Source: an uncultured Bacteroidales bacterium (GTDB lineage: Bacteria; Bacteroidota; Bacteroidia; Bacteroidales; Muribaculaceae). Taken from it: 64,000 nt of DNA. Under the pieces are notes generated by a model. It saw nothing but the letters and a program-made list of their open reading frames with translations, made no database searches and was not told where the DNA came from. Shown one piece after another: positions 45,431 through 54,120 of the stretch. Positions within the stretch are counted from its first letter, which is position 1; each line of letters opens with the position of its first letter. The stretch spans positions 33,886 through 97,885 of the forward strand of contig CACYSG010000012.1 of assembly GCA_902776955.1 (NCBI GenBank), written 5' to 3'. The translations under genes and the position numbers were made by a program.

Positions 45431-45466
45431 TCCGCTGCCGGTTTTCCCACCAGCAGCGGATTTTTC
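45431..45466 (+). terminator. Fumarase terminator
   Basis: TCCGCTGC / GCAGCGGA stem (45431-45438, 45453-45460) followed by TTTTTC. Confidence 0.85.
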
Positions 45467-45477
45467 ATTTCGTTTGA

Positions 45478-45585
45478 ACCCTGCGGGGCCAATGCGAATT
45501 TCACCCTAACTTTGGTGACCCTGCGGGGCCAATGCGAATTTCACCCTAACTTTGGTGACCCTGCGGGGCTAATGCGAATTTCACG
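45478..45585 (+). repeat. 40-bp tandem repeat, 2.7 copies
   Basis: Units begin ACCCTGCGGGGC and end TAACTTTGGTG at 45478, 45518 and 45558 (partial). The first part of the unit also occurs singly at ~28286, ~30536 and ~31953. Confidence 0.9.
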
Positions 45586-45600
45586 AATTTAACTAATATG

Positions 45601-45690
45601 GTGCTCGCATTTTTCATCCAGCAAGACTCGAGGGGACGGTTCTGCAGTCCGAAAAATGCTCGCATTTTTCATCCAGCAGAACCGTCCCCT
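45601..45690. repeat. Family R1 hairpin, copy 4, with a half copy beside it
   Basis: 45631-45690 has 15-bp perfect outer arms (AGGGGACGGTTCTGC and complement) around GAAAAATGC-TC-GCATTTTTC. 45601-45627 is a right-half copy. The stem tip here is TCTGC/GCAGA against TCTT/AAGA in copy 1, changed on both sides. Confidence 0.92.
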
Positions 45691-45833
45691 TGGCGATCGT
45701 TGTTTCAAGCGGATGCCTAAAAAACTTGGTGGATTGGGGGCTTTGTGTGGGGTAAATGGCAGGGAAAAGGGGGCTAAACACTACTGTTTTCAGTAAAAAT
45801 ATGTTAAAAAACACATTTTTTGGGCCTAGACTA

Positions 45834-45863
45834 TTGCCATGTCAAGAAAATATACTACTTTTG
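45834..45863 (+). promoter_or_regulatory. tRNA-fMet promoter
   Basis: TTG (45834-45836), 19 bp, TACTTTTG (45856-45863), 11 bp before the tRNA. Confidence 0.6.
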
Positions 45864-45874
45864 CACTCGCAAAT

Positions 45875-45946
45875 TGCGGGATGGAGCAGTGGCAGCTCGT
45901 TGGGCTCATAACCCAAAGGTCGTCAGTTCGAGTCTGGCTCCCGCTA
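45875..45946 (+). tRNA. Initiator tRNA-fMet (CAU)
   Basis: The cloverleaf folds fully: acceptor GCGGGA/TCCCGC, D stem GAGC/GCTC, anticodon arm TTGGG-CTCATAA-CCCAA, T arm around TTCGAGT. Initiator marks are the unpaired 1:72 position (T and T) and the three G-C pairs next to the anticodon loop. The CCA end is not encoded. 72 nt. Confidence 0.93.
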
Positions 45947-45953
45947 CTAACCG

Positions 45954-45985
45954 AAGAGGTCAAGCATGATGCTTGGCCTCTTTTT
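45954..45985 (+). terminator. Terminator of the tRNA unit
   Basis: AAGAGGTCAAGCAT / ATGCTTGGCCTCTT stem (one mismatch) followed by a T tract. Confidence 0.85.
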
Positions 45986-46027
45986 CTTATGTGTTTTGGA
46001 TGTTTTTTGACGTTTTTTGTCATCGTG

Positions 46028-46059
46028 TTTGCACGCATGAGAAATATTGCGTAAATTTG
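46028..46059 (+). promoter_or_regulatory. Promoter of the glycosyltransferase gene
   Basis: TTTG (46028-46031), 20 bp, TAAATTTG (46052-46059), 27 bp before the chosen ATG at 46087; this supports that start over longer frames. Confidence 0.65.
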
Positions 46060-46086
46060 CTAGACCAATCAACCAAACACGACAAG

Positions 46087-47268
46087 ATGAAAAAGATAGC
46101 AGTACTTTTTGAGGGTGACATCAACAGGCGGCTGGGCGTGTTCAATGCGGTGATCAACCGCGTGAAGCACCTTCAGCAGGTGGCCGACTACAAGATTGAC
46201 GTGTATATGCTACAGGTCTATGATGGTTGGCTGATGCGCCGATTCAGGCATACCAAGAAGGTGGATTTCCGCCCCGACGAGATCACCGCCGACGGGGTGA
46301 AGATCCACATCACCTGGTTCAGGCGCCGCTGGCTCGACGCCATCATGCACCGCCTGTTCCACAAGCCACCGCGCCTGTTTCTCAAGCGGCTTCACAAGCT
46401 AGGCTGGGAGATGCGCGGTCACGACCTGGTGAGCGCCCACGACCGCATCATGGGCCACGTGGCAGTGTTTGCCGGCAAGAAGCTGCATATCCCCAGTTTC
46501 ATCACCTGGCATGGTGCGAGCATCTATACCGACCCACCCCGCGACCCGATGATCAAGGAGCTGACTATCAAGCTACTGCACAAAGCCACCTGCAACTTCT
46601 TCGTCAGCCAGGGACTGCTCGACAAGGCCCATGCCGAGCTCACCGACGGCTTCCCCGCCGAGGTGCTGCTCAACGGCGCCAGTGCACAGTTCCACCGCTA
46701 CGATGAGGGCCGCCGCGCCCAACTGCGTGAAAAATACGGCGTCACCGACGACGCCAAGGTCGTCGCCTTTGTCGGCCGCTTTGAGCCGGTCAAGAACGTC
46801 ACCCTGCTGCCCGAAATCTACAAGGAGATCGAGCGCAAGCACGGCCACCGACTGACGTTCTGGGCCATCGGCGACGGTGTGCAACTCGACGAGACGCGCA
46901 GGCTGATGGCAGCCAAGGGCGTGAAGTGCACCTTCACCGGCAAGGTGCCTCCCGAGGAGATCCCCGACATGCTCAACTGCGTTGACCTGCTCGTGCTGCC
47001 CAGCAGTCTCGAGGGACTTCCGCTCGTGGTCATCGAGGCGCTGTCCTGTGGCGCCCATGTCGTCGCCACCAATGTCATCGGCACCGCCGAGGCCGTCGGC
47101 CGCGCTAACGCCATCGACCTGGGAGACGCCTTTGTGGACCGTTTCACGACCCGTGCGGCAGAGCTCCTCGCCGGCGGCATCGACCAGCAATTACCGCCCG
47201 AAGTGAGCTGGACAGCGACCGCCATCAAGGAAAATCGGATATATCACAGTTACTTGGACAAAATCTAA
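46087..47268 (+). CDS. Glycosyltransferase family 4-type enzyme
   Basis: 393 residues, GT-B fold. The N-terminal half contains SFITWHGASIYTDPP; the C-terminal half has the donor-binding region with VVAFVGRFEPVKN, then CTFTGKVPPEEIPDML and the E-x7-E type segment PSSLEGLPLVVIEALSCG. It transfers a sugar from a nucleotide donor; acceptor unknown, likely an envelope glycan. The start is the ATG after the promoter; the frame upstream of it crosses the tRNA terminator. Confidence 0.9.
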   Translation: MKKIAVLFEGDINRRLGVFNAVINRVKHLQQVADYKIDVYMLQVYDGWLMRRFRHTKKVDFRPDEITADGVKIHITWFRRRWLDAIMHRLFHKPPRLFLKRLHKLGWEMRGHDLVSAHDRIMGHVAVFAGKKLHIPSFITWHGASIYTDPPRDPMIKELTIKLLHKATCNFFVSQGLLDKAHAELTDGFPAEVLLNGASAQFHRYDEGRRAQLREKYGVTDDAKVVAFVGRFEPVKNVTLLPEIYKEIERKHGHRLTFWAIGDGVQLDETRRLMAAKGVKCTFTGKVPPEEIPDMLNCVDLLVLPSSLEGLPLVVIEALSCGAHVVATNVIGTAEAVGRANAIDLGDAFVDRFTTRAAELLAGGIDQQLPPEVSWTATAIKENRIYHSYLDKI

Positions 47269-47430
47269 TTGATTCACAGATTATTCTAATATCATCCTTC
47301 AAGTAAAAATTTATATAAAAACATAGCAGTTGCACTTTTATTGACGATTTGTAATTTTACTATCGCTATCATCTGATAATCATTGTGAATAAATCGTAAC
47401 ATTAAAGTGATTGTTTAATTAGTCAAAAAT

Positions 47431-49893
47431 ATGCCTACTTTTGCCGAAACATTGCTGCCTCTTGCCCTACCCGGCACCTATACTTACCGTGTTCCTGACG
47501 GGTTGCGGCTGTCCATCGGCATGCGTGTTTTGGTACCCTTCGGCCGCAAGAAAATCTTCACGGCGATTGTCACCTCGCTGCACGACAAGGAGCCCCGGGG
47601 ATATGACGTGAAGGAGATTTTAGGCACCCTTGACGACAAGCCCATCCTGCGTCATCCTCAGCTGGAATTCTGGCAATGGATAGCCGACTACTACCTCTGC
47701 TCGATGGGCGAGGTCTATAAGGCCGCCGTGCCGTCGGGGCTGAAGGTCGAGAGCGAGACCACCATCAGCGTCAACCCCGACTTCGAGGAAAGTCAGCCCG
47801 GGCAACTGACCGACCGCGAACGTGTCATCCTGGACTTCACGGCGCAACGCGGACGCGTCCAGATTGCCGAGATCGCCAAGGCAACGGGCTTCAAAACCGT
47901 GGAGCGCAGCGTGAGCCACCTGCTGGACATGGACGCGCTGCACGTGAGTGAGCGAGTCATCGACAATTACCGCCCCAAGACCGAGCCATGCGTCCGCCTG
48001 ACTGTTTCCCGCACCGACGAACAGGCTCTGCACCAGTACTTTGACCAACTCAAGCGTGCGCCCAAGCAGGAAGCCCTGCTGCTGGCCTACCTGGATTTGT
48101 CCCGCTGGCTGCAGAAAGGCGAAGTGCGCGAGGTGAGCAAGGAAAACCTGCTCAAGCGCGCCGGCGTCAGCGCAGCCGTGTTGCACGAGGCGGTGAAACG
48201 CGGCATGTTTGAGATCTATAAAAAGGAAATCAACCGTTTTGCCGAGTTGGGCAGCGTGCTTGAGGAGCCGCCCGTGTTGAGCGACGAGCAACAGCGCGCC
48301 TACACCGAGATTCACCAGTCGATGCGCGAGCACGCCATCACCCTGCTGCACGGTGTGACCAGCAGCGGCAAGACGTCAGTGTATATGCACCTGATCAACA
48401 ATGCCTTGCAACTTGGCAAGCAGGTGCTCTACCTCGTGCCCGAGATCGCACTGACGACCCAGCTGACAAGGCGCCTGCGCCGCGTGTTCGGCGACCGGCT
48501 GCTGATATATCACTCACGCTTCAGCGACAACGAGCGCGTGGACATCTGGAAACGGCTGCTCGACAGCCGCGAGCCCTGCGTAGTCATCGGCGTGCGCTCG
48601 TCGGTGTTCCTCCCCTACTCCAACCTGGGCCTGGTTATCGTCGACGAGGAGCACGACAGCAGCTACAAGCAGCAGGACCCCGCCCCACGCTACAACGGCC
48701 GTAATGCGGCACTGGTGCTCGCCCAGATGCACGGCGCCAAGACCGTACTGGGCTCGGCAACGCCCGCCATCGAGGTCTATCACCTCGCTCTCGAGGGGAA
48801 ATACGGGCTGGTGAAACTGCTCACGCGCTACGGCGACATCCAGATGCCCAAGGTCAAGGTCATCGACACGATTGCCGCCCGCAAACGTCGCGAAATGAGC
48901 GGCCTGTTCAGCAACGAGCTCATCGCCGACTGCCGCCAGGCGCTCAAGAACGGCGAGCAGGTCATCCTGTTCCAGAACCGCCGCGGCTACTCGCCGATGG
49001 TGCGCTGCAAGGAATGCGGCTGGGTGCCCAAGTGCGAGAACTGCGACGTGTCGCTCACCTTCCATAAGCACAACCACAGCCTCGTGTGCCACTACTGCGG
49101 CTACACCATCCCGCTGCCCGACTTGTGTCCCGCCTGCCAACTGCCTGGCATCGAAATCGTTGGCTACGGCACCGAGCGCATCGAGGATGATATCGACGCC
49201 GTCTTCCCGGGCGAGAAAATCTCCCGTATGGACCTGGACACGACCAGGAGCAAGAACAGCTATGACCGCATCATCGACGAGTTCTCGCAACAACGCACCA
49301 ACATCCTGGTGGGGACACAGATGGTGACCAAGGGGCTGGACTTTGACGCAGTGAGCATCGTGGGCATCCTCAATGCCGACACGATGATCAATTTCCCCGA
49401 CTTCCGCAGCCACGAGCGGGCCTTCGACATGCTGGAGCAGGTGTCGGGCCGCGCCGGCCGTGCCCACAAGCAGGGTCAGGTCATCATCCAGACCAGCCAG
49501 CCCGAGCACGACGTGATCAAGTTTGTCCAGGCCCACGACTACGAGGGATTCTATCAACATGAACTCGCTGACCGGCAGCAGTTTGGCTACCCGCCATTCA
49601 CCAAGGTCATCAACATCTACCTCAAGCACCGCGAGGACGTCGTCGTGGGTGAGTTGGCCGTGCGTTACAGCGGCCTGCTGCGGCAGGTGTTCGGCTATCG
49701 GGTGCTCGGGCCGATGGCACCGTTCGTCGCCAGGGTACAGAACCTGTTTATCCGCCAGATCACCCTAAAAATGGAGACCGCCGCCTCGATGAGAAAGGTC
49801 AAGGCCATCCTGCGCAACCTGTACGAGCAGATGATCGCCGCCGACGCCCGCATGAAGTCCGTCAAGCTCTACTACGACGTCGACCCCGTGTAA
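47431..49893 (+). CDS. priA: Primosomal helicase PriA
   Basis: 820 residues. The N-terminal DNA-binding domain begins FAETLLPLALPGTYTYRVP; the helicase core has Walker A GVTSSGKTS (Lys314) and DEEH at 405-408. A zinc-binding insertion of eight Cys follows (CKECGWVPKCENC ... CHYCG ... CPAC), then motif V/VI with QVSGRAGRAHKQG. PriA restarts stalled replication forks. A TACTTTTG promoter-like match just inside the gene was ignored because the residues upstream belong to the conserved N-terminus. Confidence 0.97.
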   Translation: MPTFAETLLPLALPGTYTYRVPDGLRLSIGMRVLVPFGRKKIFTAIVTSLHDKEPRGYDVKEILGTLDDKPILRHPQLEFWQWIADYYLCSMGEVYKAAVPSGLKVESETTISVNPDFEESQPGQLTDRERVILDFTAQRGRVQIAEIAKATGFKTVERSVSHLLDMDALHVSERVIDNYRPKTEPCVRLTVSRTDEQALHQYFDQLKRAPKQEALLLAYLDLSRWLQKGEVREVSKENLLKRAGVSAAVLHEAVKRGMFEIYKKEINRFAELGSVLEEPPVLSDEQQRAYTEIHQSMREHAITLLHGVTSSGKTSVYMHLINNALQLGKQVLYLVPEIALTTQLTRRLRRVFGDRLLIYHSRFSDNERVDIWKRLLDSREPCVVIGVRSSVFLPYSNLGLVIVDEEHDSSYKQQDPAPRYNGRNAALVLAQMHGAKTVLGSATPAIEVYHLALEGKYGLVKLLTRYGDIQMPKVKVIDTIAARKRREMSGLFSNELIADCRQALKNGEQVILFQNRRGYSPMVRCKECGWVPKCENCDVSLTFHKHNHSLVCHYCGYTIPLPDLCPACQLPGIEIVGYGTERIEDDIDAVFPGEKISRMDLDTTRSKNSYDRIIDEFSQQRTNILVGTQMVTKGLDFDAVSIVGILNADTMINFPDFRSHERAFDMLEQVSGRAGRAHKQGQVIIQTSQPEHDVIKFVQAHDYEGFYQHELADRQQFGYPPFTKVINIYLKHREDVVVGELAVRYSGLLRQVFGYRVLGPMAPFVARVQNLFIRQITLKMETAASMRKVKAILRNLYEQMIAADARMKSVKLYYDVDPV

Positions 49894-49903
49894 GGCCCCA
49901 TGT

Positions 49904-49922
49904 TCCGAGCCAGAGGCTCGGA
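49904..49922. terminator. Weak hairpin after priA
   Basis: TCCGAGCC / GGCTCGGA with a 3-nt loop 10 bp after the stop; no T tract, so termination is uncertain. Confidence 0.35.
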
Positions 49923-50042
49923 TTACAAGACAAGACAACAGAGCCCGATACCACATCGTCATCAAGTGTGGCAAAACCCTTTCTTGACCGTGTCAAAACG
50001 AAAAAAGAAGGGGGAATGATGGTATATTTGATTTTTTTGGAG

Positions 50043-50050
50043 TAATTTTG
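50043..50050 (+). promoter_or_regulatory. -7 box of folD
   Basis: TAATTTTG 49 bp before the ATG. A second match, TATATTTG, lies at 50023-50030; which one is used cannot be told. Confidence 0.45.
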
Positions 50051-50099
50051 TAGCTTGATTTCAAGAGGTAAATTGTAAATAATTGATAATTAGACGATA

Positions 50100-50975
50100 A
50101 TGAAGATTATAGACGGAAAAGCAACCGCTGCGGCCATCAAGGAAGAGATTAAGGCCGAAGTGGACCAAATGATAGCTGCGGGCATGAAGCGCCCCCACCT
50201 GGCTGCCGTGCTGGTAGGCCATGATGGCGGTTCAGAGGCCTATGTGAAGAACAAGGTGATTGCCTGTGAGAAGTGCGGCTTCAAGTCGTCACTCATCCGT
50301 ATGGACGAGGACACGACCGAGGAGCAGCTCTTGGATTGCATCAAGAAGCTGAACGAGGATGACGATGTCGACGGCTTCATCGTGCAACTGCCGTTGCCCA
50401 AGCACATCGACGAGCAGCATGTGATCAATACCATCGACTACCGCAAGGACGTGGACGGCATCCACCCGATGAACGCTGGCCGCATGGCGCTGGGTCTTCC
50501 CTGCTTTATCTCGGCAACGCCGCTGGGTATCATCACCCTACTCAAGCGTTACAATATCCCGACGTCGGGTAAGAAATGCGTGGTGCTGGGCCGCAGTAAC
50601 ATCGTTGGCAAGCCCATGGCACAACTCATGCTCCAGAAGGAACACGGCGACGCCACGGTGACCGTGTGCCACAGCCATTCGGCAACCCTGAAGGACGAGT
50701 GCCGCCAGGCCGACATCATCATCGCTGCCATCGGCCGTCCCAACTTCGTGACCGCCGACATGGTCAAGGAAGGCGCCATCGTCATCGACGTGGGCACGAC
50801 GCGCGTTGAGGATCCCGAGAGCAAGACGGGTTACCGCCTGAACGGAGACGTGAAATTTGACGAGGTGGCTCCCAAGTGCGAGTACATCACCCCCGTCCCC
50901 GGCGGCGTAGGCCCGATGACCATCTGCTCGCTGATGAAAAACACACTCACTGCTGCGCTTAAGCAGCAGCAGTGA
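50100..50975 (+). CDS. folD: Bifunctional methylenetetrahydrofolate dehydrogenase/cyclohydrolase
   Basis: 291 residues. FolD signatures: [14 protein letters not shown] with the catalytic Lys region, [12 protein letters not shown], and the dinucleotide-binding [17 protein letters not shown] followed by [10 protein letters not shown]. It interconverts methylene- and formyl-tetrahydrofolate for one-carbon metabolism in the cytoplasm. The stop is followed immediately by the AGAGATA array. Confidence 0.97.
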   Translation: MKIIDGKATAAAIKEEIKAEVDQMIAAGMKRPHLAAVLVGHDGGSEAYVKNKVIACEKCGFKSSLIRMDEDTTEEQLLDCIKKLNEDDDVDGFIVQLPLPKHIDEQHVINTIDYRKDVDGIHPMNAGRMALGLPCFISATPLGIITLLKRYNIPTSGKKCVVLGRSNIVGKPMAQLMLQKEHGDATVTVCHSHSATLKDECRQADIIIAAIGRPNFVTADMVKEGAIVIDVGTTRVEDPESKTGYRLNGDVKFDEVAPKCEYITPVPGGVGPMTICSLMKNTLTAALKQQQ

Positions 50976-51008
50976 GAGATAAGAGATAAGAGATAAAAGA
51001 TAAGAGAT
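50974..51008 (+). repeat. AGAGATA heptamer array, left side
   Basis: About five imperfect 7-bp units (one with AAAGATA) fill the gap between folD and the small gene at 51013. The longer array at 51414-51514 is in inverted orientation. Confidence 0.9.
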
Positions 51009-51012
51009 ATAG

Positions 51013-51372
51013 ATGGCTGAGAGTTTGACATTAGAAAAGAGCAAAGATTTTGCCATTCGAATCATTAAACTCTATAAATACTTGTGTGATGAGAAACACG
51101 AGTACATCTTGTCAAAGCAACTCATGAGATCTGGCACCGCTATCGGGGCCAACCTCACGGAGGCATTATACGGCTTTAGCCGCAAAGACTTTCTGGCCAA
51201 GACATCTATCTCGCTAAAAGAGTGCGCCGAGACCAGATATTGGCTAGAATTACTTCACAAGGCCGATTATCTCTCTGATAGCGAATATGACAGCATCTAT
51301 GACGACTGCGCTGAGTTGATAAAGCTCTTGTCTAGCACAATCATCACAACACGACAAAACGGTACCGAATAA
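51013..51372 (+). CDS. Four-helix-bundle protein (S23 / 23S rRNA IVP family)
   Basis: 119 residues, helical. It has the family pattern: KDFAIRIIKLYKYL, SKQLMRSGTAIGANLTEAL, DFLAKTSISLKECAETRYWL and a late EYDSIYDDCAELIKLLSS. This family is known as proteins encoded in intervening sequences of 23S rRNA and as the relatives of Avd in diversity-generating retroelements, but many are stand-alone genes of unknown role. Here there is no rRNA, reverse transcriptase or variable repeat nearby. The gene is more AT-rich than folD and lies exactly between inverted heptamer arrays, with its own terminator. Confidence 0.9.
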   Translation: MAESLTLEKSKDFAIRIIKLYKYLCDEKHEYILSKQLMRSGTAIGANLTEALYGFSRKDFLAKTSISLKECAETRYWLELLHKADYLSDSEYDSIYDDCAELIKLLSSTIITTRQNGTE

Positions 51373-51385
51373 CAACTATCAAGAA

Positions 51386-51416
51386 GGGGCTTCAAAGCAT
51401 TTGGAGCCCCTCTTTT
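51386..51416 (+). terminator. Terminator of the four-helix-bundle gene
   Basis: GGGGCTTCAAA / TTTGGAGCCCC (one wobble pair) followed by TCTTTT. Confidence 0.85.
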
Positions 51417-51514
51417 ATCTCTTATCTCTTATCTCTTATCTCTTATCTCTTATCTCTTATCTCTTATCTCTTATCTCTTATCTCTTATCTCTTATCTCTT
51501 ATCTCTTATCTCTT
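51414..51514 (-). repeat. Long heptamer array (about 14 copies) ending in the PBP gene
   Basis: Unit ATCTCTT on the plus strand (AGAGATA type on the minus strand). The minus-strand PBP gene ends inside it: its last residues IRDKR and the stop codon are read from the repeat. Confidence 0.93.
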
Positions 51515-53966
51515 CGAAGAGTCCTTCGGTGGCGTCGTCGTTGCCGCCGCCGTCGCCGCCTCCGCCGCCGTCATCGCCGCCACCGCCGCCGTGCCAGCCA
51601 CCGCCGCCACCGCCGTAGTAGCCGGACAGCTCGTCGCCACAGGCGTTGAAGCCTTTGGGGAATTCAAACTTGGTGCTCTGCTTATAGGGCAACGACTTGT
51701 CATCGTAAATCCATTTCATGAAGTAACCCAGGATAGGCAAGGCAGCCTCGGCACCCTGACCCATGGCCATGCTGTTGAAGTGGATGTAGCGTTCCTCGCC
51801 ACCGACCCAAACGCCGGTCACCAGTTCGGGCGTGAAGCCCATGAACCAACCGTCGCTGTGGAAGTTGGTGGTACCGGTCTTACCGCCCATCTCGGCCGTG
51901 ATGCCGTAGGCGTAGCGCAACCTTGCGCCCGTACCGCCGTCAACGACCTCGGTGAGCATCGAGAGCATCTTCAGGTAGGTGTCCTCGCTCATGATCTCGG
52001 TCTGGTTGCCGGTGAACTCGGCGAGCACATTACCGCGGTTGTCGGTGATGCGCGACACATAAACCGGCTCGACACGCATGCCACCGTTGGCAAAGGCCGA
52101 ATAGGCAGCCACCATCTCACGCAGGGTGATCTCGCAGGCGCCCAGGCTCAATGCCGGCACGGGGTCGAGATAACTCGTGATACCGAAGCTGTGCATCCAC
52201 TTGGCAAGCTCGTCGGGCGTCATGGTATAGTAGCCGTTGCGCTCAATCCAGTTCTCACGCGTACCGCGCATGAAACCAGCCGAAATCCAGTTCTTGGAGT
52301 ACTTCAAGGCGTTGCGCAGGTCCATTCCGCCACCGCTACCCTCGTTCTGGGGGTTGTACACCTCATTGTTCCAGATGATGTTGGGGGGACCGCCGGGACG
52401 CGTCGAGCACGGGGTGAGACCGCCGAACTCGATAGCCTGGGAGTAAACAAAGGGTTTTACGGTCGAACCAATCTGGCGACGACCCGTCGAAACCATGTCA
52501 TACTTGAAGAAGCGGAAGTTCGGGCCGCCCACATAGGCCTTGACAAAGCCCGTGACGGGATCCATCGACATCATGGCGCAGCGCAAGAACGACTTGGTGT
52601 ACAGCAGCGAGTCGAGCGGGGACATCTGCGCGTCAAAGCCACCCTCGTAGTTGAACAGGTGCATCTGGACGGGCTTCTTGAAGTTGTCCATGATTTCGGC
52701 ATCGCTCATGCCGCTCTCCTTGAGCACGCGGTAACGCTCGCTGTGGCGAATGGCGGCGTTGATGAGCGCCTGCTTGCCGGCGCTGGAGAGCTCGTTCTTG
52801 TTGTTGGTGTAAGGATTCTTGGTGCCTCCACGCTCGCGCAGGAACGCGGGCTGGAGGGTCTTGCTCATGTGCTTGTGCACCGCCTTCTCGGCATAATCCT
52901 GCATGCGGGAGTCGATGGTGGTGTAGATCTTCAAGCCGTCGGTGTAGATGTCATAGTGTGAGCCGTCGGGCTTGGTGTTCTTGTTACACCAGCCGTACAG
53001 CGGGTTCACGGCCCATGCCACCGAGTCGTCGATAAACGCCTGCTGGTTCCACGAGGGATAGTCGCTGCGCTTGGGCTTCTTGGCCGACATCACGCGGCGA
53101 AGTTCCTCACGGAAGTAAGGTGCCGGTCCATCGTTGTGGTCAAGTTTCTGGAACTTGATCTCCAGGGGCAGTGCCTGCAGCTGCTGGCACTCGGCCTGGC
53201 TCAGGTATCCGGCCTTGACCATCTGCTCAAACACCACGTTGCGGCGTTGACGCGTGCGCTCGTTGTGACGCACGGGATTGTAGTAGGACGGGTTCTTGCA
53301 CATGCCCACCAGTGTGGCGGCCTCCTGGATGTTCAGGTCCTTAGGCTCCTTGTCAAAATAGACGCGGCTTGCCATCTTGATACCCACGGCATTGTTGAGA
53401 AAATCAAACTGGTTGAAGTACATCTTGATGATCTCGTCCTTGGTGTAATAGCGCTCGAGCTTGACGGCAATGACCCACTCGACCGGCTTCTTCAAGGCGC
53501 GTTCAAAGATGTTGTGGGATTCGGGCGAATACAGCTGCTTGGCCAGCTGCTGGGTGATGGTACTGCCACCACCGGCGCTTTTCTGTCCCATGATGATGCG
53601 CTTGATGATGGCACGGCCGATGGCCTTGACATCGATGCCCGAGTGCTCGTCAAATCGTGCGTCCTCGGTGGCAATCAGCGCGTCGGTCAGGTGGGGCGAC
53701 ATCTCGTCAAAGTCCACATAGATGCGGTTGCTGCGGCTGCGGTAATAGCGGCCCATTTCCACACCATCGGCACTGTAGATGGTCGATGCGAACTTGTCGG
53801 TGGGGTTCTTCAGCTGGTCGATGGGCGGCATGTAACCGATCACACCATTGTAGATCAGCACAAACAGCAACACCAACAAAGCCACGAAGATGCCAAAGCC
53901 CGTCCACATCTTGCGGGCGATGCTACGGCTCTTGTTTTTTCGTTTTCCAGTAGTCTTTTCGCTCAT
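51492..53966 (-). CDS. Class A penicillin-binding protein (PBP1A type)
   Basis: 824 residues: basic cytoplasmic tail, membrane segment (~20-41), GT51 glycosyltransferase with Glu101 in ATEDARFDEHSG and GGGSTITQQLAKQL, then the transpeptidase with Ser501-Thr-Val-Lys504, SKN and Lys696-Thr-Gly. It polymerises and cross-links peptidoglycan on the periplasmic side. After the catalytic domain comes a low-complexity Gly/Asp tail (about 40 residues, e.g. GGGGGGWHGGGGGDDGG), and the last residues come from the heptamer array, so the C-terminus seems to have been replaced by repeat DNA. Confidence 0.96.
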   Translation of the reverse strand: MSEKTTGKRKNKSRSIARKMWTGFGIFVALLVLLFVLIYNGVIGYMPPIDQLKNPTDKFASTIYSADGVEMGRYYRSRSNRIYVDFDEMSPHLTDALIATEDARFDEHSGIDVKAIGRAIIKRIIMGQKSAGGGSTITQQLAKQLYSPESHNIFERALKKPVEWVIAVKLERYYTKDEIIKMYFNQFDFLNNAVGIKMASRVYFDKEPKDLNIQEAATLVGMCKNPSYYNPVRHNERTRQRRNVVFEQMVKAGYLSQAECQQLQALPLEIKFQKLDHNDGPAPYFREELRRVMSAKKPKRSDYPSWNQQAFIDDSVAWAVNPLYGWCNKNTKPDGSHYDIYTDGLKIYTTIDSRMQDYAEKAVHKHMSKTLQPAFLRERGGTKNPYTNNKNELSSAGKQALINAAIRHSERYRVLKESGMSDAEIMDNFKKPVQMHLFNYEGGFDAQMSPLDSLLYTKSFLRCAMMSMDPVTGFVKAYVGGPNFRFFKYDMVSTGRRQIGSTVKPFVYSQAIEFGGLTPCSTRPGGPPNIIWNNEVYNPQNEGSGGGMDLRNALKYSKNWISAGFMRGTRENWIERNGYYTMTPDELAKWMHSFGITSYLDPVPALSLGACEITLREMVAAYSAFANGGMRVEPVYVSRITDNRGNVLAEFTGNQTEIMSEDTYLKMLSMLTEVVDGGTGARLRYAYGITAEMGGKTGTTNFHSDGWFMGFTPELVTGVWVGGEERYIHFNSMAMGQGAEAALPILGYFMKWIYDDKSLPYKQSTKFEFPKGFNACGDELSGYYGGGGGGWHGGGGGDDGGGGGDGGGNDDATEGLFEEIRDKR

Positions 53967-54107
53967 ATTTTAGGTTTTGATATTTACTTTAACAAATTGG
54001 TATATAGCCCGTTGGGGTTTCCCGACGAGCCAAAACGTCCTTTTACAATCTGCAAATATAATAAATAGTTTTCAGTTGAAAGTTGTCATGGATAACTTTT
54101 TTAGTAT

Positions 54108-54115
54108 TACTTTTG
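54108..54115 (+). promoter_or_regulatory. -7 box abutting the DMT transporter start
   Basis: TACTTTTG ends 5 bp before the ATG at 54121; TTG at 54083-54085 is a possible -33. This decides the start and predicts a leaderless mRNA. Confidence 0.5.
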
Positions 54116-54120
54116 CATTC

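Noticed and set aside
45478-45585. Possible CRISPR array (40-bp units)
   Set aside because: The units are directly adjacent with no variable spacers.
47436-47443. TACTTTTG promoter-like match just after the priA start
   Set aside because: The residues encoded there belong to the conserved PriA N-terminus, so the match is probably chance.
51013-51372. Diversity-generating retroelement accessory protein (Avd)
   Set aside because: No reverse transcriptase, template repeat or variable repeat is nearby; only the shared four-helix fold supports it.
51414-51514. Possible CRISPR array
   Set aside because: The units are 7 bp with no spacers, and no cas genes are present in the window.
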